DNA from: CADEDH01 sp965263455
GTDB taxonomy: Bacteria > Actinomycetota > Acidimicrobiia > Acidimicrobiales > SZUA-35
Assembly: GCA_965263455.1 (NCBI GenBank)
Contig: CBDHHN010000004.1
Span: forward strand, 3,100,001-3,164,000
DNA length: 64,000 nucleotides
Direction of reading: 5' to 3'
Notes under the pieces: generated by a model
What the model saw: the letters and a program-made list of their open reading frames with translations, nothing else
Told to the model about the DNA's origin: nothing
Databases searched by the model: none
Translations under genes and position numbers: made by a program
Part shown: positions 26,669 to 35,556 of the stretch, one piece after another
How positions within the stretch are numbered: the first letter of the stretch is position 1
Layout: the number at the start of each line of letters is the position of its first letter

Positions 26669-27898
26669 ATGGAGTTCTCAGCCAAGGGCCTGGAGATGCA
26701 GGAAGCGGTGAAGTCGTACATGGACGACTTCATCTATCCCAACGAGGAGGAGTACTACCAGGAGTACGCGGAACTGGGCGACGTCCATGGGACGCCGCCC
26801 CTGATGGAGAAGCTCAAGGCGGCGGCCAAGGAACGGGGTCTGTGGAACCTGTTCATCCCCCACCTCGACCCTCAGGCGCCGGGGACCAAGCTCTCCAACC
26901 TGGACTACTCGCCCATTTCGGAGCAGCTGGGCAAGGTCCCGTTCTCGTCCGAGGCCCTGAACTGTGCCGCCCCCGACACCGGGAACATGGAGATCCTCAA
27001 CCTCTACGCCTCGGAGCGGGTCAAGGAACGGTGGTTGGCGCCGCTGCTGGAGGGTGAGATCCGGTCCGCCTTCTCCATGACCGAGCCCGACGTGGCCTCG
27101 TCCGACGCCTCGAACATCGAGCTCCGCATCGACCGCGACGGCGGCGAGTACGTGCTCAACGGCAAGAAGTGGTTCTCCTCCAACGCTCTGCGACCCGAAA
27201 CCGAGGTCCTGATCGTGATGGGCAAGAACGATCCGGATGGGCCCCGGCACCGCCAGCAGTCGATGATCGTGGTGCCCAAGGACACGCCGGGCATCACCAT
27301 CGGGCGGGATCCGCTGGTCTTCGGGTACCACGATCGGGGTGGCCACCCCGAGGTCATCTACGAGAACGTGCGGGTGCCCGAGGACCACATCCTCGGGGGT
27401 GAGGGCGAGGGCTTCGCCATCAGCCAGGCCCGTCTCGGTCCGGGCCGGATCCATCACTGCATGCGCTCCATCGGCGTGGCCGAGCGGGCGTTGGAACTGA
27501 TGGTCAAACGGTCGCTGGAGCGCGAGACCTTCGGCCGGATGGTGGCCCAGCACGGCGTGGTCCAGGACTGGATCGCCGAGTCCCGCATCGCCATCGATCA
27601 GGCCCGTCAGTACGTGCTCCACGTGGCCCACCTGATGGACACGGTGGGCAACAAGGCGGCGGCCCAGGAGATCTCGGGCATCAAGGTCGCCGTGCCCAAG
27701 ATGGCCTTGGACGTGATCGACAAGGCCATCCAGGTTCACGGGGCGGCCGGCGTCACCCAGTTCACCCCGCTGGCCCACATGTGGGCCCATATGCGCACGT
27801 TGCGAATCGCCGACGGCCCGGACGAGGTCCACAAGATGACCATCGCCCGCCGCGAGATCCGCCGCCACCACCCCGAGTTCCGCATGAACCCCTCGTAA
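26669..27898 (+). CDS. Acyl-CoA dehydrogenase (ACAD10/11-like)
   Basis: The 409-residue FAD enzyme oxidises the alpha-beta bond of an acyl-CoA. It has the N-terminal helical domain, the middle FAD-binding strand AFSMTEPDVASSDASN and FGYHDRGGHPEVIYENVRVPEDHILG. The C-terminal part has RIHHCMRSIGVAERALELM, RETFGRM and QVHGAAGVTQFTPLA. The motif set resembles ACAD10/11-type members, which act on long or unusual acyl chains. ATG 26669 is chosen for an AGGGGGT site and homology; the longer frame from 26603 lacks both. A strong hairpin follows its stop. Confidence 0.92.
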   Translation: MEFSAKGLEMQEAVKSYMDDFIYPNEEEYYQEYAELGDVHGTPPLMEKLKAAAKERGLWNLFIPHLDPQAPGTKLSNLDYSPISEQLGKVPFSSEALNCAAPDTGNMEILNLYASERVKERWLAPLLEGEIRSAFSMTEPDVASSDASNIELRIDRDGGEYVLNGKKWFSSNALRPETEVLIVMGKNDPDGPRHRQQSMIVVPKDTPGITIGRDPLVFGYHDRGGHPEVIYENVRVPEDHILGGEGEGFAISQARLGPGRIHHCMRSIGVAERALELMVKRSLERETFGRMVAQHGVVQDWIAESRIAIDQARQYVLHVAHLMDTVGNKAAAQEISGIKVAVPKMALDVIDKAIQVHGAAGVTQFTPLAHMWAHMRTLRIADGPDEVHKMTIARREIRRHHPEFRMNPS

Positions 27899-27957
27899 AG
27901 GGGTTCAGGGAAACGCAGCGAGCGCAGTAGCGCCCGGCGACGCCGACGTCTTCGTGG

Positions 27958-28000
27958 GCCTGATCGTCACGCCTCCCGTGGGAGGGCGTGGCGATCAGGC
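27958..28000. terminator. Strong bidirectional hairpin terminator
   Basis: GCCTGATCG-T-CACGCC pairs with GGCGTG-G-CGATCAGGC over about 16 bp, including one G-U pair, with a short C/G-rich top. It lies between the converging acyl-CoA dehydrogenase and chemoreceptor genes and can fold on either strand. A long U-run is absent. Confidence 0.7.
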
Positions 28001-28009
28001 TCGGTCGGC

Positions 28010-29341
28010 TCAGCTCTGGCGGCTGAGCTCGAGAAGGAGTTCGGCCGAGTCGTTCATCCCACCCATGAGGGAGGACTGCTCCTCGACGGCCGAGGCCACG
28101 GTGGCCGTCATGGACGACACCTCGGTGACGGAGTCGGCGATGCCCTGGATCATGGAGACCACGTCGGAGATCTGACCCTGGATGGCCTCGATGCTCGACC
28201 GGATGTCGCCGGCGGCGTCGCTGGTCTGGCTGGCCAGGAGCTTGACCTCGTTGGCCACCACGGCGAAACCCTGGCCGGCCTCGCCCGCCCGGGCCGCCTC
28301 GATGGTGGCGTTGAGGGCCAGGAGGTTGGTCTGCTCCGACAGGCCCTGGATGACCTCGATCACCTTGCCGATCTGGGCGCTGTTGGTGTCGAGGTCGCCC
28401 ACCTTGTGGGCGGCGTTGGCGGCACCCCCCTCGGCGTGCTGGGCCAGGCTGGCGGTGCGGTTCACGGTCTCGGAGATCTCGGCGATGGCCTCGGACATCT
28501 CGCCCACGCTTCGGGCGATGGAGTGTCCGACCTGGTCGGCCTGCTGCTTGCCCCGGATCTGGTCGGTGATGTTGGACACACCCTTCATGATCCGGGCGAC
28601 CTTGCCACCGGGACCGAAGATCGGGTTGTAGGCGCCCTGGAGCCAGAGGTCGTTGCCTCGGGCGTCGACCCGGTGGAACTCGCCTTGGATGAACTCACCG
28701 CGGGCCAGCGCCGGCCACATCTCCCGATACTCGGCCGTGTCGGCCTGACCCGGCGGCATGAACATGCGGTGATGCTGGCCCCGGATCTGGTCCAGGCTGT
28801 ACCCGACCGTCTGGAGGAAGAGGTCGTTGGCGGTGATGATGGTGCCGTCGGGTTCGAACTCGATCACGGCCTGCGATCGGTCCTGGATTTCCCGCTCCGA
28901 CTGCTTCTGGGAGGTGATGTCGGTGGCGAACTTGATGATCTTGATGATGTCGCCCGCCTCGTCGAAGACCGGGTTGTAGGTGGCCTGGATCCAGACCTCG
29001 GTCCCGCCCTTGCCCAGTCGCCGGAACTCCGACGACTGGAACTCGCCCTTGCGCAGGGCGTCCCAGAACTGCTCGTACTCCGGGGCGTTGGCGTCGATCG
29101 GATCGACGAACAGTCGATGGTGCTGACCGACGATCTCCTCCAGCCGGTAGCCGAGCGTGGCCAGGAAGTTCTGGTTGGCGGTCAGGATGATCCCGCTCGG
29201 CTCGAACTCGATGACGGCCTGGGACCGGTGCAGCGAGCTGATGATCCGATCGTTGTCGCTCGGCCGCTCCTCCGCCTCGGTGTCTGCCTGGTCGGCCGGG
29301 GCGGTGGTGCCGTGGGACTTCTTCTTCAAGGTCAGCTGCAT
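28010..29341 (-). CDS. Soluble methyl-accepting chemotaxis protein with two PAS domains
   Basis: This 443-residue receptor has a short charged start and two PAS domains of about 120 residues, each opening SQAVIEFEPxG-I-TAN and each ending in an associated PAC segment (IIKIIKFATDIT; ARIMKGVSNIT). A methyl-accepting signalling domain follows (about 285-440) with the hairpin tip IEVIQGLSEQTNLLALNATIEAARAGEAGQGFAVVA. No membrane helices are present, so it is cytosolic. PAS domains of this kind often sense oxygen or redox through haem or flavin; no cofactor can be read here. ATG 29341 has a GGAAG site. No che genes are adjacent. Confidence 0.9.
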   Translation of the reverse strand: MQLTLKKKSHGTTAPADQADTEAEERPSDNDRIISSLHRSQAVIEFEPSGIILTANQNFLATLGYRLEEIVGQHHRLFVDPIDANAPEYEQFWDALRKGEFQSSEFRRLGKGGTEVWIQATYNPVFDEAGDIIKIIKFATDITSQKQSEREIQDRSQAVIEFEPDGTIITANDLFLQTVGYSLDQIRGQHHRMFMPPGQADTAEYREMWPALARGEFIQGEFHRVDARGNDLWLQGAYNPIFGPGGKVARIMKGVSNITDQIRGKQQADQVGHSIARSVGEMSEAIAEISETVNRTASLAQHAEGGAANAAHKVGDLDTNSAQIGKVIEVIQGLSEQTNLLALNATIEAARAGEAGQGFAVVANEVKLLASQTSDAAGDIRSSIEAIQGQISDVVSMIQGIADSVTEVSSMTATVASAVEEQSSLMGGMNDSAELLLELSRQS

Positions 29342-29611
29342 CGATCTTCCTGCCTCGCCGTCTGGCCTGATTCCTGCATGGTCTGCTCGGTGTCTCGGTT
29401 CGGGCCGGTCGGGTGGCGGTGCCGCCGACGACCGTCCCGGAATCCACGTCGTTGATCGCACAATCGGATCGCAGGCGCCGGAGTTGAGCGCGAGGGCCCG
29501 AATTCACCTGGTGCCGTAGCCCCGAGGGGGCCCGTCCCAGTCCGGGCGTCACCGGCTAGCGTCGATGACGCCGACCGGGAAACCGATCCTGTCGGCAGGG
29601 AGAGAGACATC

Positions 29612-30451
29612 ATGAGACTTGCGAGGATTCTGGCCTTGCTCAGCGCGCTCGCCCTCCTGGCGGCGGCCTGCGGAGGCGACGACGGCGAGACGGCGGCCGA
29701 CGGCGACGTCGACTGCTCCAACCCGCCGACCAAGACCGACGGGGAGTTGACGGTCGCCACCGGCGAGCCTGTCTTCCCGCCGTGGATGGAGGACGACGAC
29801 CCCACCAACGAGCGCGGCTTCGAGTCGGCGCTGGTGTACGCCGTGGCCGCCGAACTGGGCTTCGACGAGGTCACCTGGGTCCGGACCGGTTTTGACGAGG
29901 CCATCGCCCCCGGTGAGAAGAGCTACGACTTCAACATCCAGCAGTACTCGATCACGGCCGAACGCGACGAGGTGGTCGACTTCTCCGACGGTTACTACCA
30001 GATCGAGCAGGCCATCGTCGGCGCCGCCGACGCTTCGATCGCCTCGGCCGCGTCGGTGGGCGATCTGGCCGACGCCCAGTTGGGGGCGGCCGTCGGCACG
30101 ACCAGCCTCGACTACATCGACGACGTCATCGCCCCCTCGTCGACGCCGCTGGCCTTCCCCGACAACGCTGCGGCCAAGTCGGCGTTCGAGGCCGGTCAGG
30201 TCGACGGGATCGTGTTCGACCTGCCGACCGCCTACTTCATCACCGCGGTGGAGATCCCCGAGGCCGCCATCATCGGGGTCCTGCCGCGGGACGGTGAGCC
30301 CGAGGAGCTGGGGATGTTGTTCGAGGAGGGAAGCCCGTTGGTCCAGTGCGTGAACGGGGCCCTCGACACCCTCCGCAACGACGGCGTCATCGACGGCCTG
30401 GAGGACGAGTGGTTGAACCAGGGCGGGTCGATCCCGTCGCTGACGAGCTGA
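29612..30451 (+). CDS. Amino-acid-type ABC transporter substrate-binding lipoprotein
   Basis: This 279-residue lipoprotein has a signal with lipobox LLAAAC and an Asp/Glu-rich linker. The SBP family 3 fold shows in LTVATGEPVFPPWM, GFESALVYAVAAELG, DFNIQQYSITAERDEVVDFSDGYYQ and LEDEWLN. These bind polar amino acids outside the membrane. It is the first gene of a three-gene importer. The 270-bp divergent region upstream (29342-29611), shared with the chemoreceptor, shows no clear operator; a GGGAGAGAG ribosome site precedes the ATG. Confidence 0.9.
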   Translation: MRLARILALLSALALLAAACGGDDGETAADGDVDCSNPPTKTDGELTVATGEPVFPPWMEDDDPTNERGFESALVYAVAAELGFDEVTWVRTGFDEAIAPGEKSYDFNIQQYSITAERDEVVDFSDGYYQIEQAIVGAADASIASAASVGDLADAQLGAAVGTTSLDYIDDVIAPSSTPLAFPDNAAAKSAFEAGQVDGIVFDLPTAYFITAVEIPEAAIIGVLPRDGEPEELGMLFEEGSPLVQCVNGALDTLRNDGVIDGLEDEWLNQGGSIPSLTS

Positions 30452-30465
30452 GCCGGCCCCGTCGG

Positions 30466-31269
30466 TTGCTGGGCGATGAGGGGGCTCGGAGCTCCCTCAT
30501 CGCCGTGGCCTCCACCCTGGCGGTGGTGGCCGTGATCGTCGTCGCCGTGGGGGCCAGCCCCAACTGGCCCCGGGTCCGGGACCAGTTCTTCTCCTGGGAG
30601 GACGCCCGGGCCTCGGCCCCCGACGTGGTGCGAGGATTCTGGCTCAACATCCGCATCTGGGTGGCGGCCATGATCGTCATCCCGCCCATCGCCCTGGCCA
30701 TTGCCGCCATGCGCAGCTTGCGGGGCCCGGCGTTCTTCCCGGTGCGGGCCCTGGCCGTCATCTACATCGACACCCTGCGAGGCATCCCGGCCATCCTGTT
30801 GGTCACGGTGCTCGGTTTCGGGGTGCCGGCGTTGCAGATCCCGGGGCTGACCAACTCGGGCCTGTTCTGGGGGACCACGGCCCTGGTGCTCAGCTACGCC
30901 GCCTACACGGCCGAGATCTACCGGTCCGGGATCGACGCCGTGCCCGAAGCCCAACGATCCTCGGCGCGTGCCCTCGGTCTGACCCAGGTCCAGACCCTCC
31001 GGTACGCCATCCTGCCCCAGGCCGTCCGCAACGTGGTCCCGGCCCTGATGAACCTGGTCGTGGCCCTCCAGAAGGACGTGACCCTGATCTCGGTACTGGG
31101 CATCCGGGACGCCGTCAACGAGGCCAACATCTACAAGGCCCGGACGTTCAACTACACGGGCTTCATCGTGGCAACGGTGCTGTTCCTCGCCATCAGCGTG
31201 CCCCTCACCCGCTTCGTCGACTGGTACGCGGCCCGCGATCGGGCCCGCCGGGCTCAGGCCGCGGTATGA
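30466..31269 (+). CDS. Amino-acid ABC transporter permease
   Basis: This HisM/GlnP-type permease of about 267 residues has an N-terminal helix (IAVASTLAVVAVIVVAVG), an extracytoplasmic stretch, and the membrane domain starting GFWLNIRIW. The coupling loop is EAQRSSARALGLTQVQTLRYAILPQAVRNVVPALMN. The start is uncertain: TTG 30466 lies just after the preceding stop, and a CTG at 30448 overlaps it. Its TGA overlaps the ATPase ATG by 4 nt. It forms the channel for the amino acid delivered by the lipoprotein at 29612. Confidence 0.87.
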   Translation: MLGDEGARSSLIAVASTLAVVAVIVVAVGASPNWPRVRDQFFSWEDARASAPDVVRGFWLNIRIWVAAMIVIPPIALAIAAMRSLRGPAFFPVRALAVIYIDTLRGIPAILLVTVLGFGVPALQIPGLTNSGLFWGTTALVLSYAAYTAEIYRSGIDAVPEAQRSSARALGLTQVQTLRYAILPQAVRNVVPALMNLVVALQKDVTLISVLGIRDAVNEANIYKARTFNYTGFIVATVLFLAISVPLTRFVDWYAARDRARRAQAAV

Positions 31270-32033
31270 CCATGAGCGGGACCGCGGGCGCGACCAAGCT
31301 GCTGCTGGACGGGGTGGACAAGCGCTACGGCGACCTGCAGGTCCTCACCGGCTTCGACCTGGCCGTCGGGAGCCACGAGGTGGTGTGCCTGATCGGCCCG
31401 TCGGGATGCGGGAAGTCGACCGTGCTGCGCTGCATCGACCTGCTCGACCCGGTCGACGGGGGCCGGATCGTGCTCGACGGTGAGACCATCACCGCTCCGG
31501 GGACCGACGCCAACGCCGTCCGCCGCCGGCTGGGCATCGTCTTCCAGTCGTTCAACCTCTTCCCCCACCTGTCGGTCCTCGACAACGTCACCCTCGGTCC
31601 CCGCCGGGCCCATGGTGTGCCCAGGGCCGAGGCCGAGGAACGGGCCCATGCCCTGCTGGCCCGGTTCGGGCTGGGCGACAAGGCCGCCGACTACCCGAAC
31701 AAGCTCAGTGGCGGTCAGAACCAGCGGGCCGCCATCGTCCGAGCCCTGATGACCGATCCCGAGGTCCTGCTGTTGGACGAGGTGACCTCGGCCCTCGACC
31801 CCGAACTGGTGGGCGAGGTTCTGGCCGCCATCCGGGAACTGGCCGAGGGCGGTATGACCATGATCCTGGCCACCCATGAGATGGGGTTCGCCCGGGACGT
31901 GGCCAGCACCGTGTGCTTCCTCGACGGGGGGCGGGTACTGGAGTCCGGACCCCCGGCCCGAGTACTCGGGGAGCCGACCGAGCCCCGGACCCGGCAGTTC
32001 CTGGCCCGGGTCATCGCGGCGGGCCGCCTCTGA
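31266..32033 (+). CDS. Amino-acid ABC transporter ATPase
   Basis: This 255-residue GlnQ/HisP-type ATPase has Walker A GPSGCGKST, Q-loop VFQSFNLFPHLSVLDNV, signature LSGGQNQR, Walker B VLLLDEVTSALDPE and H-loop ATHEMGFARDVA, all typical of polar amino acid importers. The signature is LSGGQNQR rather than the usual LSGGQQQR, a conservative change. The ATG overlaps the permease stop, so the three genes are translationally linked. Confidence 0.93.
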   Translation: MTMSGTAGATKLLLDGVDKRYGDLQVLTGFDLAVGSHEVVCLIGPSGCGKSTVLRCIDLLDPVDGGRIVLDGETITAPGTDANAVRRRLGIVFQSFNLFPHLSVLDNVTLGPRRAHGVPRAEAEERAHALLARFGLGDKAADYPNKLSGGQNQRAAIVRALMTDPEVLLLDEVTSALDPELVGEVLAAIRELAEGGMTMILATHEMGFARDVASTVCFLDGGRVLESGPPARVLGEPTEPRTRQFLARVIAAGRL

Positions 32034-32100
32034 GACCCGTTCCGGTGGCGGAATCCCGGTGGCGGAAACCCGGTGGCCCCGAGCCGGCGACGACCTGACC

Positions 32101-32117
32101 GTTCACGGCCGGTTCAC
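32101..32117 (+). promoter_or_regulatory. GTTCAC direct repeat at 11-nt period
   Basis: GTTCAC occurs at 32101-32106 and 32112-32117, 24 bp before the lipoprotein gene that heads an operon with its own response regulator. The unit GTTCACggccg resembles the 11-nt units of actinobacterial PhoP (Pho) boxes and other OmpR-family sites. Autoregulation or phosphate control is inference. Confidence 0.45.
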
Positions 32118-32140
32118 ACCGTTGCCGTCACGGTCGAGGC

Positions 32141-33865
32141 ATGGACCTGCAACCGACCCTGCTGCCCCGCCTGGCCATGGGCCTGGCCGCCCTCGGCCTC
32201 GTCGGAGCCGCCTGCGCCGACGTCGACACCGGCCCGGTCACGGCGCCGGCCGATGCTGTGGCCGATGCCGACGAGAACTGCCATCCCGAGATCCGGCGGG
32301 CCCTGGTCGCCTGGCACGAGGCCGGGTTCGTGGGGTCGATCGCCTTTCTCGACCCCGACCGGCCCTGTGTGGCCGCCTACGGCCCGGCCGATCCGACCGG
32401 CCCGCCCACCGGGGCGCCCCTGACCCCCGACACCGTGTTCAGCATCGGATCGATCACCAAGGCGGTCACCGCCGCCACCGTGGCCGACCTGGTGGCCGAC
32501 GGGGCGCTGGCCTACGACGATCGTGTCGGTGACCTCCTACCCGGCCTCGGGGGCCCGGCGGCCGAGGCGACGGTGGGCCAGCTCCTGGTCCACACCTCGG
32601 GCCTGACCGGATCGCACGGCCGCGATCACGAACCGCTCGAGCGCGACCAGGCCATCGCCGCCCTGTCGTCCCTCGAGACGGTCGGGACCCCGGGCCAGTC
32701 CTTCGCCTACTCCAACGCCGGGTTCACCCTGTTGGCCCTCGTCATCGACGAGGTCACCGGGGATCACCGGGCCCACACCGCAACCGAGACCCTGCGGACA
32801 CCTGACGGCGAGCCCATCGGAGGATTCTGGGACGGCGCTCCGGCCGCGCCCCGGCCGCGGGCCGTGGGGGTGACCGAGGACGGCCGGGTGGGGGAGGACG
32901 GGTCGTTCGGCGGGCCCCATTGGGCCCTCGACGGAAACGGCGGGGTGGCCATGACCCCCGAGGAGCTGGCCCGGTGGACGACCGACCTCTTCACCGGGCG
33001 GTTGGTCGGCCCCGACGCCGTCGACGGACTGCTCGGCCTCCGCGTCGACCGGGGCGACGGCACGGCCGAGATTCCGGGCTGGGTTGCCGTGGACGAGGAG
33101 GCCTTCGGCGAGCCGATCCTGGGTACGTCCGGAGGTGGCGGTGGCATCGGCCATGAGATGACGGTGGTCTGGCTGCCGGAGTCGGAGCGGGTCTACGTGA
33201 TCGCCACCAACGGTCCCGACGTCCGGGCCGAGGAGCTGCTCCAGGCCCTCCTGCCCGATCTGGTGGCCGGTTCCGAGCTGCCCCGGCCCGCCGTCGCCGG
33301 CGCCCCCGGCGCCGAGCTGGTTGCGGCCCTGACCGGGGAGTGGGTCACCTCCGACGGCGACCGGATCCGGGTCGTCGACGAGGGCGACGCCCTGGCCGTC
33401 GAGGCTCTCACCCCGGGGGCGGTTCCCCTCGTCCTGCCCGTGCTCGATCCGGCGGATGCGGCCGATCACGAGCGGCGGGTGCTCGAGGTGGTGAACGGTT
33501 CGACGGCCGAGGGGCGACGGGAGCGGGAGCTGCTGGAGGACGAGCAGGGCCCCATCGACCGGATCGAGGCCGCCGGGACCTGGTGGGCCGAATTCGAGTA
33601 TCGGACTCAGCTCGAGGTCTCGTTCCTCGACGGTGAACGGGTGGACATCTGGATCGCCCTGGAGGGAGCCGATGCCATCGCCGCCGCCGAGGTCGGGGTC
33701 GGCCCGCCCTCCCAGCGGTTCCGGGTCGGACCGGACGGTTCGCTGGTACCGGTCGGGGCCGCCGACGCCGACACCGGGCCCCGTCTAGCGTGGGACGGCA
33801 TGGATCTGGTGATCACCACCGACGCCGGGATCTCGGTCACGGCGTCGCCGGTCGATCGGGGCTGA
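32141..33865 (+). CDS. Beta-lactamase-family serine hydrolase, putative lipoprotein
   Basis: This 574-residue protein has an N-terminal signal with lipobox-like VGAAC. The serine beta-lactamase/class C/DD-peptidase-like domain (about 45-400) contains SIGSITKAVTAA with S-x-x-K (catalytic Ser and Lys), then FAYSNAGF (Y-x-N). The third motif probably lies in TSGGGGGIGHE, where the usual Lys/His-Ser/Thr-Gly is not clean. The C-terminal 170 residues form an additional beta-rich domain. It may be a cell-wall peptidase, esterase or regulator acting outside the membrane. One base separates it from an OmpR-type regulator and kinase, hinting that its activity or product is sensed by that system. Confidence 0.82.
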   Translation: MDLQPTLLPRLAMGLAALGLVGAACADVDTGPVTAPADAVADADENCHPEIRRALVAWHEAGFVGSIAFLDPDRPCVAAYGPADPTGPPTGAPLTPDTVFSIGSITKAVTAATVADLVADGALAYDDRVGDLLPGLGGPAAEATVGQLLVHTSGLTGSHGRDHEPLERDQAIAALSSLETVGTPGQSFAYSNAGFTLLALVIDEVTGDHRAHTATETLRTPDGEPIGGFWDGAPAAPRPRAVGVTEDGRVGEDGSFGGPHWALDGNGGVAMTPEELARWTTDLFTGRLVGPDAVDGLLGLRVDRGDGTAEIPGWVAVDEEAFGEPILGTSGGGGGIGHEMTVVWLPESERVYVIATNGPDVRAEELLQALLPDLVAGSELPRPAVAGAPGAELVAALTGEWVTSDGDRIRVVDEGDALAVEALTPGAVPLVLPVLDPADAADHERRVLEVVNGSTAEGRRERELLEDEQGPIDRIEAAGTWWAEFEYRTQLEVSFLDGERVDIWIALEGADAIAAAEVGVGPPSQRFRVGPDGSLVPVGAADADTGPRLAWDGMDLVITTDAGISVTASPVDRG

Positions 33866-33866
33866 C

Positions 33867-34535
33867 GTGCGGGTCCTGCTGGTCGAGGACGACGACGAGT
33901 TGGCCGAGGTCCTGACCCTGGGGTTACGGGCCGAGGCCTACGCCGTCGACCGGGTCGCGACCGTGGCCCAGGCGCTCGACGCCTGCCGGGTCTGGGCCTA
34001 CGACGCCGCCCTGGTCGACCTCGGCCTGCCCGATGGCGACGGGTTGGCCGTGGTCGGCCGACGAGACGGGGCCGACGGCCACCGGCGCCCGGGGCGGACC
34101 ATCGTCATCACCGCCCGCGACGCCGTCGACCAGCGGGTGGCCGGGCTCGACGCCGGGGCCGACGACTACCTGGTCAAGCCGTTCGCCTTCGTCGAGCTGA
34201 CGGCGCGGCTGCGGGCCGTCAGCCGCCGGGCCGAGCAGGTCGAGCCGGTCCTCCGATGGGCCGACGTGGTGCTCGACCCCGCCGCCATGACCGTGGTCAG
34301 GGCCGGTCGGCCGGTCGCCCTCACCACGCGGGAGTTTGCTCTGTTGCGGTACCTGCTGCGCCATCCCGGCGAGGTGGTGTCGGCCGAGCGCCTGCTCGAG
34401 CACGTGTGGGACGCCAACGTCGATCCCTTCACCACCTCGGTTCGGGTGTTGTTGAGCCGAGTGCGGCGCAAGCTGGGCCCACCAACCGTGATCGACACCG
34501 TCGTCGGCGCCGGCTACCGACTCGTCGAGCCGTGA
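33867..34535 (+). CDS. OmpR-family response regulator
   Basis: This 222-residue protein has a receiver domain (acidic LLVEDDDE, phospho-Asp in AALVDLGLPDGDG, Lys in LVKPFAF) and a winged-helix output domain (about 125-222: LTTREFALLRYLLRHPGEVVSAERLLEHVWD and IDTVVGAGYRLV). The GTG start lies one base after the serine-hydrolase stop and its TGA overlaps the kinase GTG, so all three are one operon. The GTTCAC repeat at 32101 is a candidate target. Confidence 0.93.
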   Translation: MRVLLVEDDDELAEVLTLGLRAEAYAVDRVATVAQALDACRVWAYDAALVDLGLPDGDGLAVVGRRDGADGHRRPGRTIVITARDAVDQRVAGLDAGADDYLVKPFAFVELTARLRAVSRRAEQVEPVLRWADVVLDPAAMTVVRAGRPVALTTREFALLRYLLRHPGEVVSAERLLEHVWDANVDPFTTSVRVLLSRVRRKLGPPTVIDTVVGAGYRLVEP

Positions 34536-35521
34536 TCCGGGGCGTCCTCCGCTCCCTCCGGGTCAGGTTCGCCCTGGTCGCCTTCGCCGCCATCTACCTG
34601 CCGGTGGCGGTCCTGGCCGCCGCCACCCTGGTGGTCGAGCAGGACGTGACGGTGGCCGGTTCGGACCAGGGACTGGTCCAGGACGTGGAGGTGACCGCCC
34701 GACCATCGCCGATCCTGGTGGCGGTGGCGGTGCTGATGGCCCCGATGGCGGCCGTCCTCGCCTGGTGGCTGGCCGGGCGGGCGGTGCGGCCGGTGCAGCA
34801 GGCGGTCGCGGTCCAGGAACGGCTGGTGGCCGAGGTCGGCCACGAGTTGCGGACGCCGCTGGCCGTGCTCACCACCAACGCCGAGGTCCTCCTGGGCCAT
34901 CCCGAGCCGAGCCTGGAGCTGTACCGGGACGGGTTGGAACGATCCCGCTCGGCCGCCGGCCGCATGACGACCGCGGTCGAGGCCCTGCTGGTCGACGCCC
35001 GGGTCCGGGCCCGGACCATCACCGTCCGTGCCGCCGACCTGGGGGCCGTCGCCCGGTCGGTGGTGGCCGACCTGGCCCCGATGGCGGCGGCCCGCGCCGT
35101 GCCGCTCGTGATCACCGGCGACGATGCCCCGGTGACGGCGGCCGTGGACGAACCCTCGGTCCGGCGGGCGGTGACCAACCTGGTGGTCAACGCCATCGAG
35201 CACTCGCCGCCGGAGCAACCGGTGGTGGTGGCCATCGGGATGGTGGGCGGTCACGAGGACGATGGGCGGTCGGTGGTCGTGTCGGTCATCGACCGGGGAC
35301 CCGGCGTCGCCACCGCCGACCGGGCCTGGATCTTCGACCGGTTCCGGACCGGACGGGCCGACGGGGCCGGGCTCGGTCTGGCCGTGGTGCGCCAGGTGGC
35401 CGAGGCCCACGGCGGCTCGATCGAGGTCGAGGACGCACCGGCCGCGGCCGACCGACCCGGCCCCGGGGCCTGCTTCGTGCTTCGCCTCCCGGTCGGCGCC
35501 ACCGCCCGACCCCGTTCGTGA
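34532..35521 (+). CDS. Sensor histidine kinase
   Basis: This 329-residue kinase has a first membrane helix (about 10-32), a short extracytoplasmic loop of about 30 residues, a second helix (about 58-76: ILVAVAVLMAPMAAVLAWWLAG), HisKA (EVGHELRTPLAVL) and HATPase (NLVVNAIEHSPP, DRGPGVATADRAWIFDRF, GAGLGLAVVRQVAEAHGG). The small sensor loop suggests it senses membrane events or a partner protein, possibly the lipoprotein hydrolase encoded upstream. GTG 34532 overlaps the regulator's stop by 4 nt; a longer in-frame reading inside that gene is not used. Confidence 0.9.
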   Translation: MIRGVLRSLRVRFALVAFAAIYLPVAVLAAATLVVEQDVTVAGSDQGLVQDVEVTARPSPILVAVAVLMAPMAAVLAWWLAGRAVRPVQQAVAVQERLVAEVGHELRTPLAVLTTNAEVLLGHPEPSLELYRDGLERSRSAAGRMTTAVEALLVDARVRARTITVRAADLGAVARSVVADLAPMAAARAVPLVITGDDAPVTAAVDEPSVRRAVTNLVVNAIEHSPPEQPVVVAIGMVGGHEDDGRSVVVSVIDRGPGVATADRAWIFDRFRTGRADGAGLGLAVVRQVAEAHGGSIEVEDAPAAADRPGPGACFVLRLPVGATARPRS

Positions 35522-35530
35522 ACGATGGCC

Positions 35531-35556
35531 AGGCCGGGCGTTGCCCCGCCCGGCCT
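35531..35556. terminator. Hairpin between histidine kinase and dapD
   Basis: AGGCCGGGCG (35531-35540) pairs perfectly with CGCCCGGCCT (35547-35556) across a 6-nt loop between two convergent genes, touching the dapD stop codon. It is a likely bidirectional terminator. Confidence 0.6.
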
